Shown: positions 36,640-48,371 of the stretch, one piece after another | Numbering within the stretch: position 1 is the first letter of the stretch | Layout: every line of letters starts with the position of its first letter | Assembly (NCBI GenBank): GCA_018857735.1 | Contig: JABMCL010003715.1 | Location: 227,501 to 291,500 of the forward strand | Reading direction: 5' to 3' | Source of the DNA: Alviniconcha marisindica | Taxonomy: Eukaryota; Mollusca; Gastropoda; Provannidae | Length of the DNA stretch: 64,000 nt | The notes under the pieces: generated by a model | Told to the model about the DNA's origin: nothing | What the model saw: only the letters and a program-made list of their open reading frames with translations | Database searches by the model: none | Translations under genes and position numbers: made by a program

Positions 36640-37229
36640 TTGTTTTGATAATCAATTACTCGAAGTTCGCTCCGCAAATGTACTTTCAACCGAATCATCA
36701 GAAATTACGAAGTACACCTCACACATGACGGCGTGTACTTTTCGGCATGCCCGTTTGGGTACGTGCAGTCGCAAAACAAAATCAACAACAACAGAAACTT
36801 AAAAAGGTTCTCACATGTGCGATGTTTGCGATAACACACGACCACAGCGGGTTAGAAACTTGTCACTGAGGCGAGCTTTTGGGTAGGCAAGTCTTGTTGC
36901 GAATAAAAAATAACTTCCAACAGAAGCATACCTGACCCGGAGCGCGGTGACCTACCAGCTTTCACCGGTTTCCCAGATTACAGATTACAAGGCATCTCTC
37001 TCTGACGCTGTGAAATAGGTGCAAGAGATGCTGCACGCCGATTCAAGTCTAGTGGAGCTTTATTCCATGAAGTATGAATAGGGAACGGACATACAGACAC
37101 CCAGTGAACACCTCTGTTGTAGTGCATAGTATGTCCTATACACGTGAGTGCAACATACCCCCCCCCCCCAACCCCCAATACTGTGTGTCACTCACATGTT
37201 TACGTGTTGTATACATGTGACACGTTCCA

Positions 37230-37233
<4 letters not shown>

Positions 37234-37289
<56 letters not shown>

Positions 37290-37290
37290 C
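37234..37290. repeat. (GT)n tract
   Basis: About 24 GT units, then GTATGTGTGCG. Confidence 0.95.
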
Positions 37291-37574
37291 GTGCATGACA
37301 CACATACCCCATGCTGAATGCATGTAACACATGTTTTAAGAATATGTGACATAAGATATCATTCATGTTGTACCATATGCGTGTGAGTGTGTCGCGAGGA
37401 GTTGGGGGCAGGAAGAAGATTATGAACAGGAAAATGGCGACTGAAGACGGAGAGAAGCTGCAGATCTGGCAGAACGTGCACAAATCAATAAGATCAAGGA
37501 TAAAATCTGGAGCGGCTGTAGGGTTTCTGCTTTAACACACTGCATAATCTCAGCCAAGTCATATTAACAATCTC

Positions 37575-37575
<1 letters not shown>

Positions 37576-37607
<32 letters not shown>
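37576..37607. repeat. Poly(C), 32 bases
   Basis: The longest homopolymer in the window. Length is likely uncertain in any assembly. Confidence 0.95.
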
Positions 37608-37610
<3 letters not shown>

Positions 37611-37910
37611 ACCCCTGTCTACTTGTGGTATAGTCGTGCTTGTAGTATAGCAAGGACTGGCTGTTAGATAGGTCCAAATGGAGTATTAAAGGTTTTCGAG
37701 TTTTCGTTCTCTCTCTCTCTCTCTCTCTAGCTTTAGAACATTTTATTGAATATCCTCTTTTTAACTCACCCTTCTGAACGTCAGAACAATGATGGATTAA
37801 GGTGTGGCTGTCTGCTCAAATGGCGCTACGCAAAAATTGCATCCACGGTCTTCACTCTTGGGAGTAAATAATTACACTTTCTTACACTATATATGCACAG
37901 CCACACACAC

Positions 37911-37911
37911 A

Positions 37912-37956
<45 letters not shown>
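37911..37956. repeat. (CA)n tract
   Basis: Preceded by CACATACACA and followed by GTGCGCGCACA. Confidence 0.95.
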
Positions 37957-37962
<6 letters not shown>

Positions 37963-39027
37963 GCACACATCTCTATCATTAAGTTCTCACTGACAGCACG
38001 TGACACACGATCGTCTCAGCGAGTTTCTTGCAAATGCAGCCGGGAAAATCGAATCTCTCGGAAGTCGCCGCTCATCGAGGCAATTTGCAAAACATGAGAA
38101 GCAATCCTCAATCTGCAACTGCAAGCAAGAGTCACGAGCTGAAATACATATTCGCTGGCTGTAACTCGACACGTTACTGTATGTACAATCGTTCTTCACT
38201 CGCACGCGTGAACACGTGTGTGGAGGGGAGGGAGACTGTGTGTGTGTGTGTGTGTGTGCTGGAGGAAGGGGGGGGGGGGGGAAGGAGAAGGAGAAGTAGT
38301 CAAGCGTAAGATCATGGAATATCGACAATAATTATGCGTAATGCACTGTTACTTTTCTTTTCACGGGAAAGGGGATGTGTGTTGGGGGGTGGAGGTAGTC
38401 AAGCACAAGGTAATAAGAGTTTTGATCAACTGTGATCACGCAGAGTACATGGCACTATTACTTTTCCTCCGAGGGGCTGGGGACAGAGTGGGACTGCCTG
38501 GGGACAGAGTGGGACTGCCTGACCTAGCCTGAGCACAGCCGCGCCCTTGAGTGGACATTTGTAGGCCTGCCCTTCACTTACTGATATAGCTGCCTTACGT
38601 TCATCCTCATCCTGGGCACAAACGGTCTCAATTTCATCACACATCATCATGCCGCGTAGCGAAGGTAGCACCACTGCATCAGACGAACATACGTTCTTTT
38701 TTGTTCTGTTCTTCTTCTTTTTTCCCCCCTTTCCTTCCCTCCCCTCCCATTCCAGCTCAATTTTTTTTAATTTTTTTCTCCCCGGAGAAGGGAGTGGTGA
38801 GATGGGGTGAGGGTATTAAATTAACAGTTCCACGAGCCTTTTCTTGCCATTATTTTTCAGGTCGGAAAACAAGACGGCCCCCACATCTGAACCTGGTGGC
38901 TAATCCCCGAGATTTCAGTACCACCCCGAACAATGCAATAAATCGTGCGCGGCCACGATGCGAAAGCGCATCCGTTATCCACTACCCAAAAAACCACGGG
39001 CTCAGGGATGGTTAGGGGGCCGCTGCC

Positions 39028-39041
39028 ATTGTCATGGCAAC
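39028..39041 (+). promoter_or_regulatory. RFX X-box-like motif 1
   Basis: ATTGTCATGGCAAC matches the palindromic X-box GTTGCCATGGCAAC at 12 of 14 positions. RFX factors drive ciliary genes in animals. No exon was identified next to it, so its target is unknown. Confidence 0.4.
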
Positions 39042-39208
39042 GGAAGAGCAGCAATCTAGGCGACGCATGCGGCAGATGCGACAGTGACTGGTTTGCAGAG
39101 GGGAAAACAAAAAGTCCAGACATGTGGCGGCAGGTGTGGTCCGCGCGTCGCAATTTGTTTCCTTCCTCTCGGAACAATCCGCCAACAAGTCGCCACCCAG
39201 TGACGGTT

Positions 39209-39222
39209 GTCACCATGGCAAT
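39209..39222 (+). promoter_or_regulatory. RFX X-box-like motif 2
   Basis: GTCACCATGGCAAT matches the X-box at 11 of 14 positions, within the degenerate animal consensus. It lies 180 bp from motif 1, in CpG-containing sequence just before a GT/G-run tract. Confidence 0.4.
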
Positions 39223-39231
39223 GCGGGGGGC

Positions 39232-39237
39232 GTGTGT

Positions 39238-39268
<31 letters not shown>

Positions 39269-39348
39269 GGGGGGGGAGCTATGTTAGTTAACAAGTCTTT
39301 GCATGACGTGGAGCATCTGTGTGGCCTGTTGGTGCCAGATTATGAGAA

Positions 39349-39411
<63 letters not shown>
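39232..39411. repeat. (GT)n, G run and (CT)n
   Basis: GT repeats 39,232-39,251, a G run to about 39,276, then (CT)n 39,352-39,411. Confidence 0.93.
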
Positions 39412-39413
<2 letters not shown>

Positions 39414-39680
39414 GTCATACGAAGAGAAAAAAAGTAAATAAATAAATAAATAAAATAATCCATGCAAGTCAACAAGACATCTAGCAAACGACCTACTACA
39501 AACTATCACCCTGAAGCACCACGACCCCCACCCATCTCTCTCTCTCTCCCCCTCCTGATGTCATAAGAAGAGAAAAAAAGTTCAGAAAAAAAAAAAAAAA
39601 TCCGTGCAAGTCAACATCTAGCAAACGACCTACTACAAACTATCACCCAAAAGCACCACGACCCCCACCCATCTCTTTCT
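39412..39680. repeat. Two-copy tandem duplication, unit about 140 bp
   Basis: AAGAGAAAAAAAGT, TGCAAGTCAACA, TCTAGCAAACGACCTACTAC and AAGCACCACGACCCCCACCC each occur twice. A related fragment is at 31,890-31,935. Confidence 0.88.
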
Positions 39681-39683
39681 CAT

Positions 39684-39855
39684 TTCCTGTACCCACAGAG
39701 GTTAGTACTGTGACCAAAAAAGAAGAAATTGTGTGTGTGTGTGTGGGGGGGCGGGGCGTCTAGACCATCAGTGCATAAGTTATAGAAGAAACACTAACAA
39801 TGTCCTGGTAATGGGTGTACTCACAATCAGTTTCTGGCCAGACTGCCCCATACAC
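39684..39855. repeat. Dispersed repeat, copy 2 (partner at 20,183)
   Basis: Same orientation and order as 20,183-20,357. Confidence 0.85.
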
Positions 39856-40025
39856 AGTTCACAAATCATAATGCTCTTCACTCTGACACACCATGAAACA
39901 GTAACTTGAGTAAGGCAAAGATTAAGAAAAGAGCTAACATTTTAATGGGGTCTCTCTTCCTGACAATCCTGGGAGAGTTAGTGCCCTTCAAATGGAACTG
40001 AGACATATAAAATATATAATTATAT

Positions 40026-40068
40026 ATATATAAAATAATAATAGATAACTTTTGTATAGCGCTCTCTG
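40026..40068 (-). mobile_element. Short SINE-tail fragment
   Basis: AATAATAGATAACTTTTGTA then TAGCGCTCTCTGGTG, reverse complement of the 3' end at 23,735-23,841. Confidence 0.55.
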
Positions 40069-40073
<5 letters not shown>

Positions 40074-40133
<60 letters not shown>

Positions 40134-40260
40134 ATAATTTGTCAAGCTCACACTCATTCCCTCAATCACTGGTTCAGCCAACATTTTCAGTAAATGAACT
40201 ACCTATAATTTATATAATGCATATCGAATATATTCTTGTATGAACTGATCAACTCATCAA

Positions 40261-40326
<66 letters not shown>
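40074..40326. repeat. Two (TA)n tracts
   Basis: (TA)n 40,074-40,117 with a GT end to 40,132, and (TA)n 40,263-40,326. Confidence 0.95.
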
Positions 40327-40328
<2 letters not shown>

Positions 40329-40580
40329 ATCACAGGAATTGACTGGCTTTGGACTGAGAAAAAAAACTAAACTTTCAATGTTTCATGTTTACAATTCAAT
40401 ACTGGTGTGACCTTAAAATGTGATTAACATTAAGGTCATGAAAGTGGTACAATGTGTTGAGTTAAAAACAAAATAAACTGTGTTTTTCACAATGCTAGAC
40501 ACTGTGGTCAGTGATTTTAGTTTCTTTCTTTAAAAGAAAAAAAAGAGAGGAAAAAAAAGCCATAATTATCACTTGAGAGG

Positions 40581-40582
<2 letters not shown>

Positions 40583-40647
<65 letters not shown>

Positions 40648-40700
40648 CTGTGTGTGAGACTCTGTGTGTGTGTGCGTGTGACTGTGTGTGTGTGTGTTGG
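40583..40700. repeat. (GT)n tract with interruptions
   Basis: Pure GT to about 40,647, then GT with GACT and GAGACT interruptions. Confidence 0.95.
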
Positions 40701-42029
40701 AAGTGGGTGGGGGGTGGTTGTAGTCAAGAGAACAGAAAAGTAGAATTTTACAGAGCTAACCAGGTTTCCTCCACCCTCCCACCCCAAATATATATAATTC
40801 AGTGTGTACTCACACAGAAGGACCTCAAATTCACCCTTTCAACTTCCACTCTGTGAAAAATTACACTATAAATTTTTTCAGCATGTACTAAAAAATACCC
40901 ATTAAAAATCTGTCTAGTGGGTGATGACGACTATTAATTTTTTCACAGAAACAATCTAGTGTAAACAACGCAGCACATTTTCGAAGCAGCAGTCAAACAA
41001 ACAGCAAGCTCATGCACAGTGTCAAATGTGTTATGAATCTGCAACTAAAATGCCTTCCTTATAATCGTGCAAACCTTTACTGGTTTCAGTGAACTTGACA
41101 AAATATGAAAAAAAGCAGTGACCACTATGAGTATGACGAAGTATGGTCAATGCAGCACCAAGTTCACATGCAGAATTGTATGGAGAATGCTGAGATTTCT
41201 GTGGCACAGTGTTAGTGCTTTACTCCCAGACTATGGCAGCCTTTGTGTTTACTTTTGCATGATCTCCTCCAGTCCAGATTTTATGGTCTCATTCAAGTAT
41301 GTAATTTATTAATTTATAATGTTACAGCACACACACACAAATTGGGAGCCCTCATACACACATTTCCAAACTTGGTTAAATTGCAATGCTGTCTTGACTC
41401 CAGATTCTCTGTCTCTCTGTTGTTGTTTGCCCCCCACCCAGGGTGAAAACACCCCTTAAACTTAAATTGCAAAATAGAGTTGAATCCTGAATCCACCCCC
41501 TAAAATGGGACAGCCCTGATTACAGTTCGTAAACTGATCCTCTGTCAGTCTGCATCTCACTCACAGTACTACTGTTATGACTGTGTAAGTGTATTACTTT
41601 TACTGTTAGTATCAACTATCATAACCCAGACACAGACACCTGCTAAACAATAGATGAACCATATACACTGATATACTGATATGGGACAAACATCTATGTT
41701 ATGGACATCATCTGGCTCAATTGTTTTTTGTTTTGTTTTTAAGGGTGCCAGTTTAAACTGAAACAAACCTAATCAGAGTTGACTTCCACATGTCATCACA
41801 GTGTAAGGGAAGCAACTGTTGAAACTATTGGGTTGCTTCTTTGCATCAGTATCCAGACAGTCGGAACATGATACCTCACGCAGGCAACAAATCGTGACAG
41901 ATCATGTCAGTGCATTCCCCCTTTAGTCCTTATGAAGTGGTGTGTGCCTAACTTACTTCATTAAACTTAAATATACGGGGCATGTGTTGGACCACTCCTG
42001 TCAGATGTTACTATAGTGTACAAATTTTG

Positions 42030-42300
42030 CAGTATTTTCATAGTTTTAACAGCTTTTGACGTTAATAATAATAGATATATACTTAAGTAGTATCAGTCTT
42101 AACAAGTAATTATATAATATATATTATGTATTTCTCTAAGGAATAAAAAAGATTAAAAAAAGTAAAATTGTCCAGTATTTTCATAGTTTTAACAGCTTTC
42201 AACACATCATTAATAATAACAGATATATACTTAAGTAGTATCACTGCTATCAGTCTTAACAAGTAATATATATTATGTATTTCCGTATAGAATAAAAAAG
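42030..42300. repeat. Two-copy tandem duplication, unit about 143 bp
   Basis: CAGTATTTTCATAGTTTTAA, AGATATATACTTAAGTAGTA and CAGTCTTAACAAGTAAT each occur twice. Confidence 0.92.
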
Positions 42301-43940
42301 AAAAGAAAAAGAGGATAGCTCTTATAGTTAATTTTTATACAGAGTAAATATTTTTGCACAAGAAAAACTCAATGCGCTAGCACACTCCAGTCATGCACAT
42401 ACATGCGTACAATGACGTAGATATATATACACATAACCAATGCCTGCACTCAGGGATGGTCTCCCTAGGTTTGTGGAAAGGTCTGTCCAATTTCTAAACA
42501 AGAAAGCCTTGGGCTGGGTTTTGAACTAATTTCAGACAGAGTGCGGCAAGTTCACAGATTAATGCTCAAAGAATAAATGTACAGCCTTCCCACCACCACC
42601 CTAAGTTCTATCACAGCATCCGACAAAAAAGAAAAAGAAAAAAGGTCAACAACAACAATTCTTCCATCCACCTGTACGTAATTCCCCAGGGCCCTTTACT
42701 GCACAAAGCCAGTTTACACAACAGCTTTTGTTGGGAAACAGTCTTGAACACCTTGACAATAACACTGCCTGCAGAAGTTCAAATATAATCCTTCTTCTAC
42801 TCTAGTTCTAGTAGGCTAACTAGGTCACTGGGCGACCAGCTGGAAATATAGTAAATTAGTAATCCACTAGCCCACAAAAATTATCGGCATCTTCACTCAC
42901 TAGCCCAAGATTGTTTTCCCTCTAAAATCTTTATGGGAAGCATTTTTCCATTTCACATTCACAATCACACTGTCACAGTGGCAAAGCAGGCACTGATAGT
43001 GATACCATATTGATAATGACAAGACTGTATTCATCAGCAATTTTTAAAATTAAATGTGTGATTGTAATATTTACGTTCTCCAGCAGTTTTGGCTGTCCGT
43101 GCGACAAACCTGGAGCACCACTTGGTCAGGCAGAGAATTGTTTTGAGGGAAGATCCAAGACAACATGCTGTGAAAACTGAGATGGACTGAAGGTCAGCCA
43201 TTCTCCCTTTTATTAGTTTTACCCCCCCCCCCCCCACCCTCCCCCCCAATCATATTTTTTCCATTTTGCTTGCTAAAGACAGTGGCTTTTTTTCTCTTTT
43301 TTTTTCTTTCTCTTCATGCTCTTTGTCCTTTCCATTCATTTTATTCTCTTGGTTTCCTTTTTTTTTTTTTTTTTAGAGGCTTCAAGTTCAAGACATTTGT
43401 CGGATCATACGCTTCTATTTGTCAGATACTTTCATGTCTTGAGCACACAATGTTTGTAACAGAATGTTGCAATGTCATGATAAAGCACTGGGCCTGGGGC
43501 AGGGCTGGGCTATAGATAACACAGTTATTATCTAGTATTAGTCAAACCCAAAGGACTAGAGCTGAAGACTCAAAGGGCTTTAGCTGAAGACAAACACATG
43601 GGGAATTCTAAACTTTGGCCTCATTTTCTTGTTAGCAAACAGTCTTCTTAAGCAGAGTTAAAATGGTGATGACTTTTTCTTTTGTGAGACAACACCCTTC
43701 TTTGACGATCAAATTCAAAGTTGTTCAAATTCAGAGTAATCTTCATCTTAGATTGTTAGAAAGCAAACAAATGAAACAGTTTAATTAAGGTCTGCCTGGT
43801 TGGCTAGTGGTTTTCAGTTGTGAATCACCCAGCTTTTTTCTGCCTGCCTGAAGTGACTGTTATTAGTATTAATTTCCGCAGCTCTGTCACTAGTGTCAGC
43901 GCCTTCCTCTTCTTAAACATTACATGATTGTCCTCAGATG

Positions 43941-44003
43941 CCTGTCCCTAATAAGCCTTATGGTTTCTGTGGATGTTAAACACCATGTTCACTTTACTTT
44001 TTT
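43941..44003 (+). mobile_element. SINE tail-only insertion (GTTAAGCACCATG type)
   Basis: CTAATAAGCCTTATGGTTTC, TGTGGATGTTAAACACCATG, then TTCACTTTACTT. CTCAGATG occurs at 43,933-43,940 and 44,004-44,011 as a target-site duplication. Only the last 60 or so bases of the SINE are present. Confidence 0.75.
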
Positions 44004-45040
44004 CTCAGATGTTTAGCTTGACTGTACTGATGAATCTGGTTATGTGCAGCAGGCCCTCTTAGTCTAACTAAGTTTCCGGCTCTTTGGAGCCCCGAGCTTT
44101 CCTGCAATCATGACCCCTGTTAATAGTGTTAAAGGAATTATCACAGTTCCAACAAAAACTTTAATCTTTGTGTACTGATTTTTTTGTTTTGTTTTTTACT
44201 TGAGTTAATTTTACCCCCCTTCCCCCCCCCCCCAAAATGACCAATTATAGTGAGCTAAAAACAGCTTGGGGCTAACCGAATAGATCACCCACTTTCTACA
44301 ACACTGCAAACAGTGTTTAAATACTAAAATAGCAAAAGTCCATTCCACAGAAATAAACACTACAGAAAGAAATGAACTGGTCATAAAACTGAAAACCATA
44401 TGTACTTGTTTGTGGCCCCCTGTACGCAGAACTGAGATGGTGTTCTTTCCGTGATGTCAGTGTTTAGTGATGTCAAACAAAAACACAGGGGGGAAAAAGA
44501 GTACAAAATGCATGGAAAACTCAAAGGAAAAAAGCATCAGTCATGCTGATAACTTAGGAAACTAATATGAAATCAATTGCACTTTCATTCAATGGCTTTT
44601 TAAAATATATTTTTACTATGGTCTGTATGGATCATGTTCTTTTCACCTGCTCCAAGCACTCAGCTTCTCAAGGCAGTCAAGGAGTTACTTTTGATTTCAA
44701 TCTGAGATGGCTAGTTCCTTTAATTAATGTCAAGATATAGCACAGGGCCTGACATTAATTAAGCACCACCCAACAGACTGGCAACCCATCTTCAAGGTGA
44801 AACTGCCTGAACAGTCAGTTTTGTTTTTGTTTTTTCAATTGCAAGTCTGTCTCTCTCCCTTTTTGTACTGTTGTGATGTCCAGAATAGTTGTAGTACTAC
44901 TAGTAATATTTTAGGGCCCTTTGCTGCCACAGTGACAGGTCTGACAGTAACAATGTCAAATGGGGATTTTTCTTTCCCCTCACTCATTCCACATTAAATT
45001 CCTTCTATAATCTATATGCCAATGTGCACAAGCATGTGCA

Positions 45041-45085
<45 letters not shown>

Positions 45086-46792
45086 TGTGCATACAAATAT
45101 TACAATATCATGACTATATTATTTTTGAGGTTTTAAAATCATATGTATTACTTTCTTGGTGCTTTACGATCCACAGAGGCGAGATGGCCTGTTAGGGACA
45201 GGGACAGAGTGGGAAGGGGATGACAGAGTGAAGGCTCGACCGCGGAAACCGCCCGAAAAAGACAGGAGAGACCGTGGACTGCCACCAGAACAATGGAAGT
45301 GTTAAGGCGGTGTCCCCTCACCATTGCCCAGCGAGTTGTGCACTGCGCAACTGCTGTTTCAACTGCTCTGCTTAGGCAGAGTCACAAAGACAATGTCCGT
45401 TGCACCGCTGTTGATGAACAACTTGGACAACTCAAGCAAAGGAAGTCCAGCTTTCTTAGCACAGCTCCACCTCCCTACTCATGATCTCTTCTGGGCTAAG
45501 TTGAGGGTCCAGCTCCACCTCCCTCCTCTAAGATCTCTTGATCTTTTGATCTCGCCTGGAACCCTGGACATATGTACTAATTAGTATTACTGTCTACATA
45601 TATTTTTGTTTGTCTTAATAATTAATACAAAGCATGGTGTGCTTACCCTTGTTGGTGAAATATGTGACTGCACTTTTGAAGCTGCTGTTGCGTTTAGTAA
45701 TTACATTTACTCAACTCACTCTCTCTCTCTTTCGTGTTGTTCAGAAAAAAATCCATGCAAAAGTGAAATAAGTAAAACTAAAAGTGTTGCAAAAGTGAAG
45801 TCAGTAAAACAGTGCCATGAACGTGAAATCAGTAAAATAAAACCAAAATTGTCAATCATGATCGCAAGGAGAAAGGCCAGTTCAAGCACAGTATGGCGTG
45901 GATACTAATGTGACTGTAGTCCTAATAATTCTAGATTTATTCGTGTTGGTGGGTAGTCAGACAAAACTAGCCCTTTGATTTTTGCGTATCATATATCATC
46001 ACATGCATTACGCGTCACGATCTAAAAATATGCGCATATGCCATTCAAAACTGCGTAAAATACGCATAAATTATAAAACATGCGTTAACGCGATCCTTGT
46101 ATATATCCGTACTGGTCCGTCGCAAAAAAATGTGTCGCAGAATTATCCTGAGCTGAAGAAACAAAGGTTGAGTTGATTGACGTTCACGGTTCAGCCGAGG
46201 GACAAAAAGAAATGTGCTGTGACGAAATAACTTCCCCTTGTCCATCACGGCGATGGATGAAAAATAGTGGTTCATAAAAACTACACCCTTGTGACACCAA
46301 CCAACCAACAACCACACCACTATCCTCAGCACAAATCACAAATCTGATCGCCCTCCAACAAGTTTGGAAACACTGTCAAAAATGCAAATGGGATTTTTGC
46401 GAGAGGACCACCAAAATGGGTCAGTGCCAAAGCATCCTCATCACGCAAAATAAACATTCTATCGAAAACCCGATACGTACAGAACAATATATACATATCA
46501 AAAAACATGTTTTTTTGTCAAAATGTTAGCATTGCAGCCTGGTTCTCTGTCACATTACCTGTCATTTGGAGGTCTTCCTGACATTCTTCTGCTCAAGGTT
46601 CCGCCATTACAGACCCGAAGAAAATATGTAAATAATAGACGTATGTTTAAAGTTCTATAATTTTATTATAATTTACAATTATGGTAATACATAGTCTAGA
46701 CCATTTGTTTGCAATCATTAACATATTTCTTCTTAGTGTCTTCTGCGTAATTTAGTCAGCACCAATCTTCAGTGCGAAGCTATTTTGTTTAC

Positions 46793-46803
46793 AAAATGGC
46801 GGA
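46793..46803 (+). promoter_or_regulatory. YY1-like motif over the start codon
   Basis: AAAATGGCGGA matches the animal YY1 motif AANATGGCGGC at 10 of 11 positions and includes the MKS1 ATG. Such downstream core-promoter motifs mark short-5'UTR, TATA-less genes, so transcription probably starts a few tens of bases upstream. No TATA box is evident. Confidence 0.5.
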
Positions 46804-46872
46804 CCTGCATGAGCCGGATGTGGGCACAGCATATTATCGCACAAATGACCCTATAAAAAATCTTCAGATCAG
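46796..46872 (+). CDS. MKS1 exon 1
   Basis: Residues 1-26, starting MADLHEPDVG and ending NLQI plus two bases of an Arg codon. Donor AG|GTAAAC. Confidence 0.9.
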
Positions 46873-48283
46873 GTAAACTGGTTAAAATATAACCAGATTA
46901 ATATAGCATATTTATCTGTAACTATAGTGGAAACCATGCGCATGGAGGTGCATTCCTAAAACGACTGTAACTTATGGAGGGAAACTTGTCTTCACATGAA
47001 TTTTGTCTAATACTGTAATACTTAATAAGAACTACTAAAAGTAAAACTAGCAGAAACTAGAAGTTCTCTGAATCAATACAAAATCATAGAAAGACACACC
47101 AAACGTGTTTAATCTGGTCGTTTCCAGCATAAAGTGGTAATAACCGCATTTAGTCTAGTCACTTCTTTCTCTGCTTGTTTGCGTGTGTGATTCATAGTAG
47201 TTTTAGTACTTTAGTAGAGTATAAACCCTTGACCAAAGACCATCTCTCTTTTCTTTAGCTTACATCGTTGGTTCCACTTGTATTTAAGAGTGTGACAGTG
47301 GAACCATAAAAGCACTGGCAACCTGCAGCCTTCAGAATTAATTTTACCTTAGAAAACTTGTACACTCACTGTACAGGAAATAGTTTTAATTTGTTACAAA
47401 GAACAAAACTAGTAATAGTATTAGTAGTAATAGTACTATCTCCACACACACCACACACACCAACCCACCCTCCATCTCCCAACCCCCCCCCCCCCCCATT
47501 CACACTAGTACAAAGGAGTAAGAAATCATACACTTGGAATGAAAATAAAATTTATAAAAAATCATTTTCATTGCAACAATAATTAATATTAGTAAGCAGA
47601 CTTTTTTCTTTACATCACCTGGTGTGTGGATGTGACTGAAGGGATAGGATGGAAATAGTGATATCTGCCTATTAACTTTTTATCACAATCATGATTCATA
47701 ATCATATGTGTCATTGTGTGTGATAAACTGATAGTGTGATACTGTTTATTTTACAGCACACTTCCATAGGTAATATATAATACACAATAATTAATATGTA
47801 TTCTATTTAAATAATGCTTGTGGTATTAGTATGTTAAATTGTTATTCTGTGCTTTAGAAGTTAGACTGAATCTTTTATAATGTATACATTCATAATCATA
47901 GTTTCATACATGTAGATTTTATTATTTTAGTTTGTTAGTCATGTGTGGCACCCATGTTTTCCTTTTGAATGGAATAAAGAAGTACATGACTTGACACCTC
48001 TCAGGGTCTGCTTACGGCGAGTGACTTCCAGCACACTAGTCAGCCAGAGTGGTGCTGGGGAGAGAGGTGCAGATGGGGAGGTGGAGATGCGAGGAATCAA
48101 CCAGGTTGCCAAGCAAGACAAAGAGGACCGCGTCATTCAGTGGCAGGAAAAGGTTTTCAGTCAGGTACAGCTAGCAGTCATTTTGTAAAGTTTTCCTTCT
48201 GTTAATATGATGCACACAGTGATGCACACTGGTCACACTGTCTCTGTCTCTGTCTGGCTGGCTGGCTGGCTGTCTCTCTCTCG

Positions 48284-48371
<88 letters not shown>

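Larger units (their letters stand above)
40701..46745. other. Intergenic region upstream of MKS1; no gene recognised
   Basis: AT-richer sequence with shorter simple repeats than the left part. Contents called separately: tandem duplication at 42,030 and SINE tail at 43,941. Also a GT tract at 45,042-45,083, a diverged SINE-tail-like piece near 45,155-45,200, and short repeats of AAAAGTGAAATAAGTAAAA type at 45,759-45,842. The ORFs are short and without recognisable domains. A 5' UTR exon of MKS1 could lie here but cannot be seen. Confidence 0.55.

Noticed and set aside
47943..48004. Extension of MKS1 exon 2 upstream (WHPCFPFEWNKEV...)
   Set aside because: In frame, but exon 1 joins precisely at the AG at 48,003-48,004 to give the conserved NLQIRVCLRR segment. 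The upstream residues have no counterpart.
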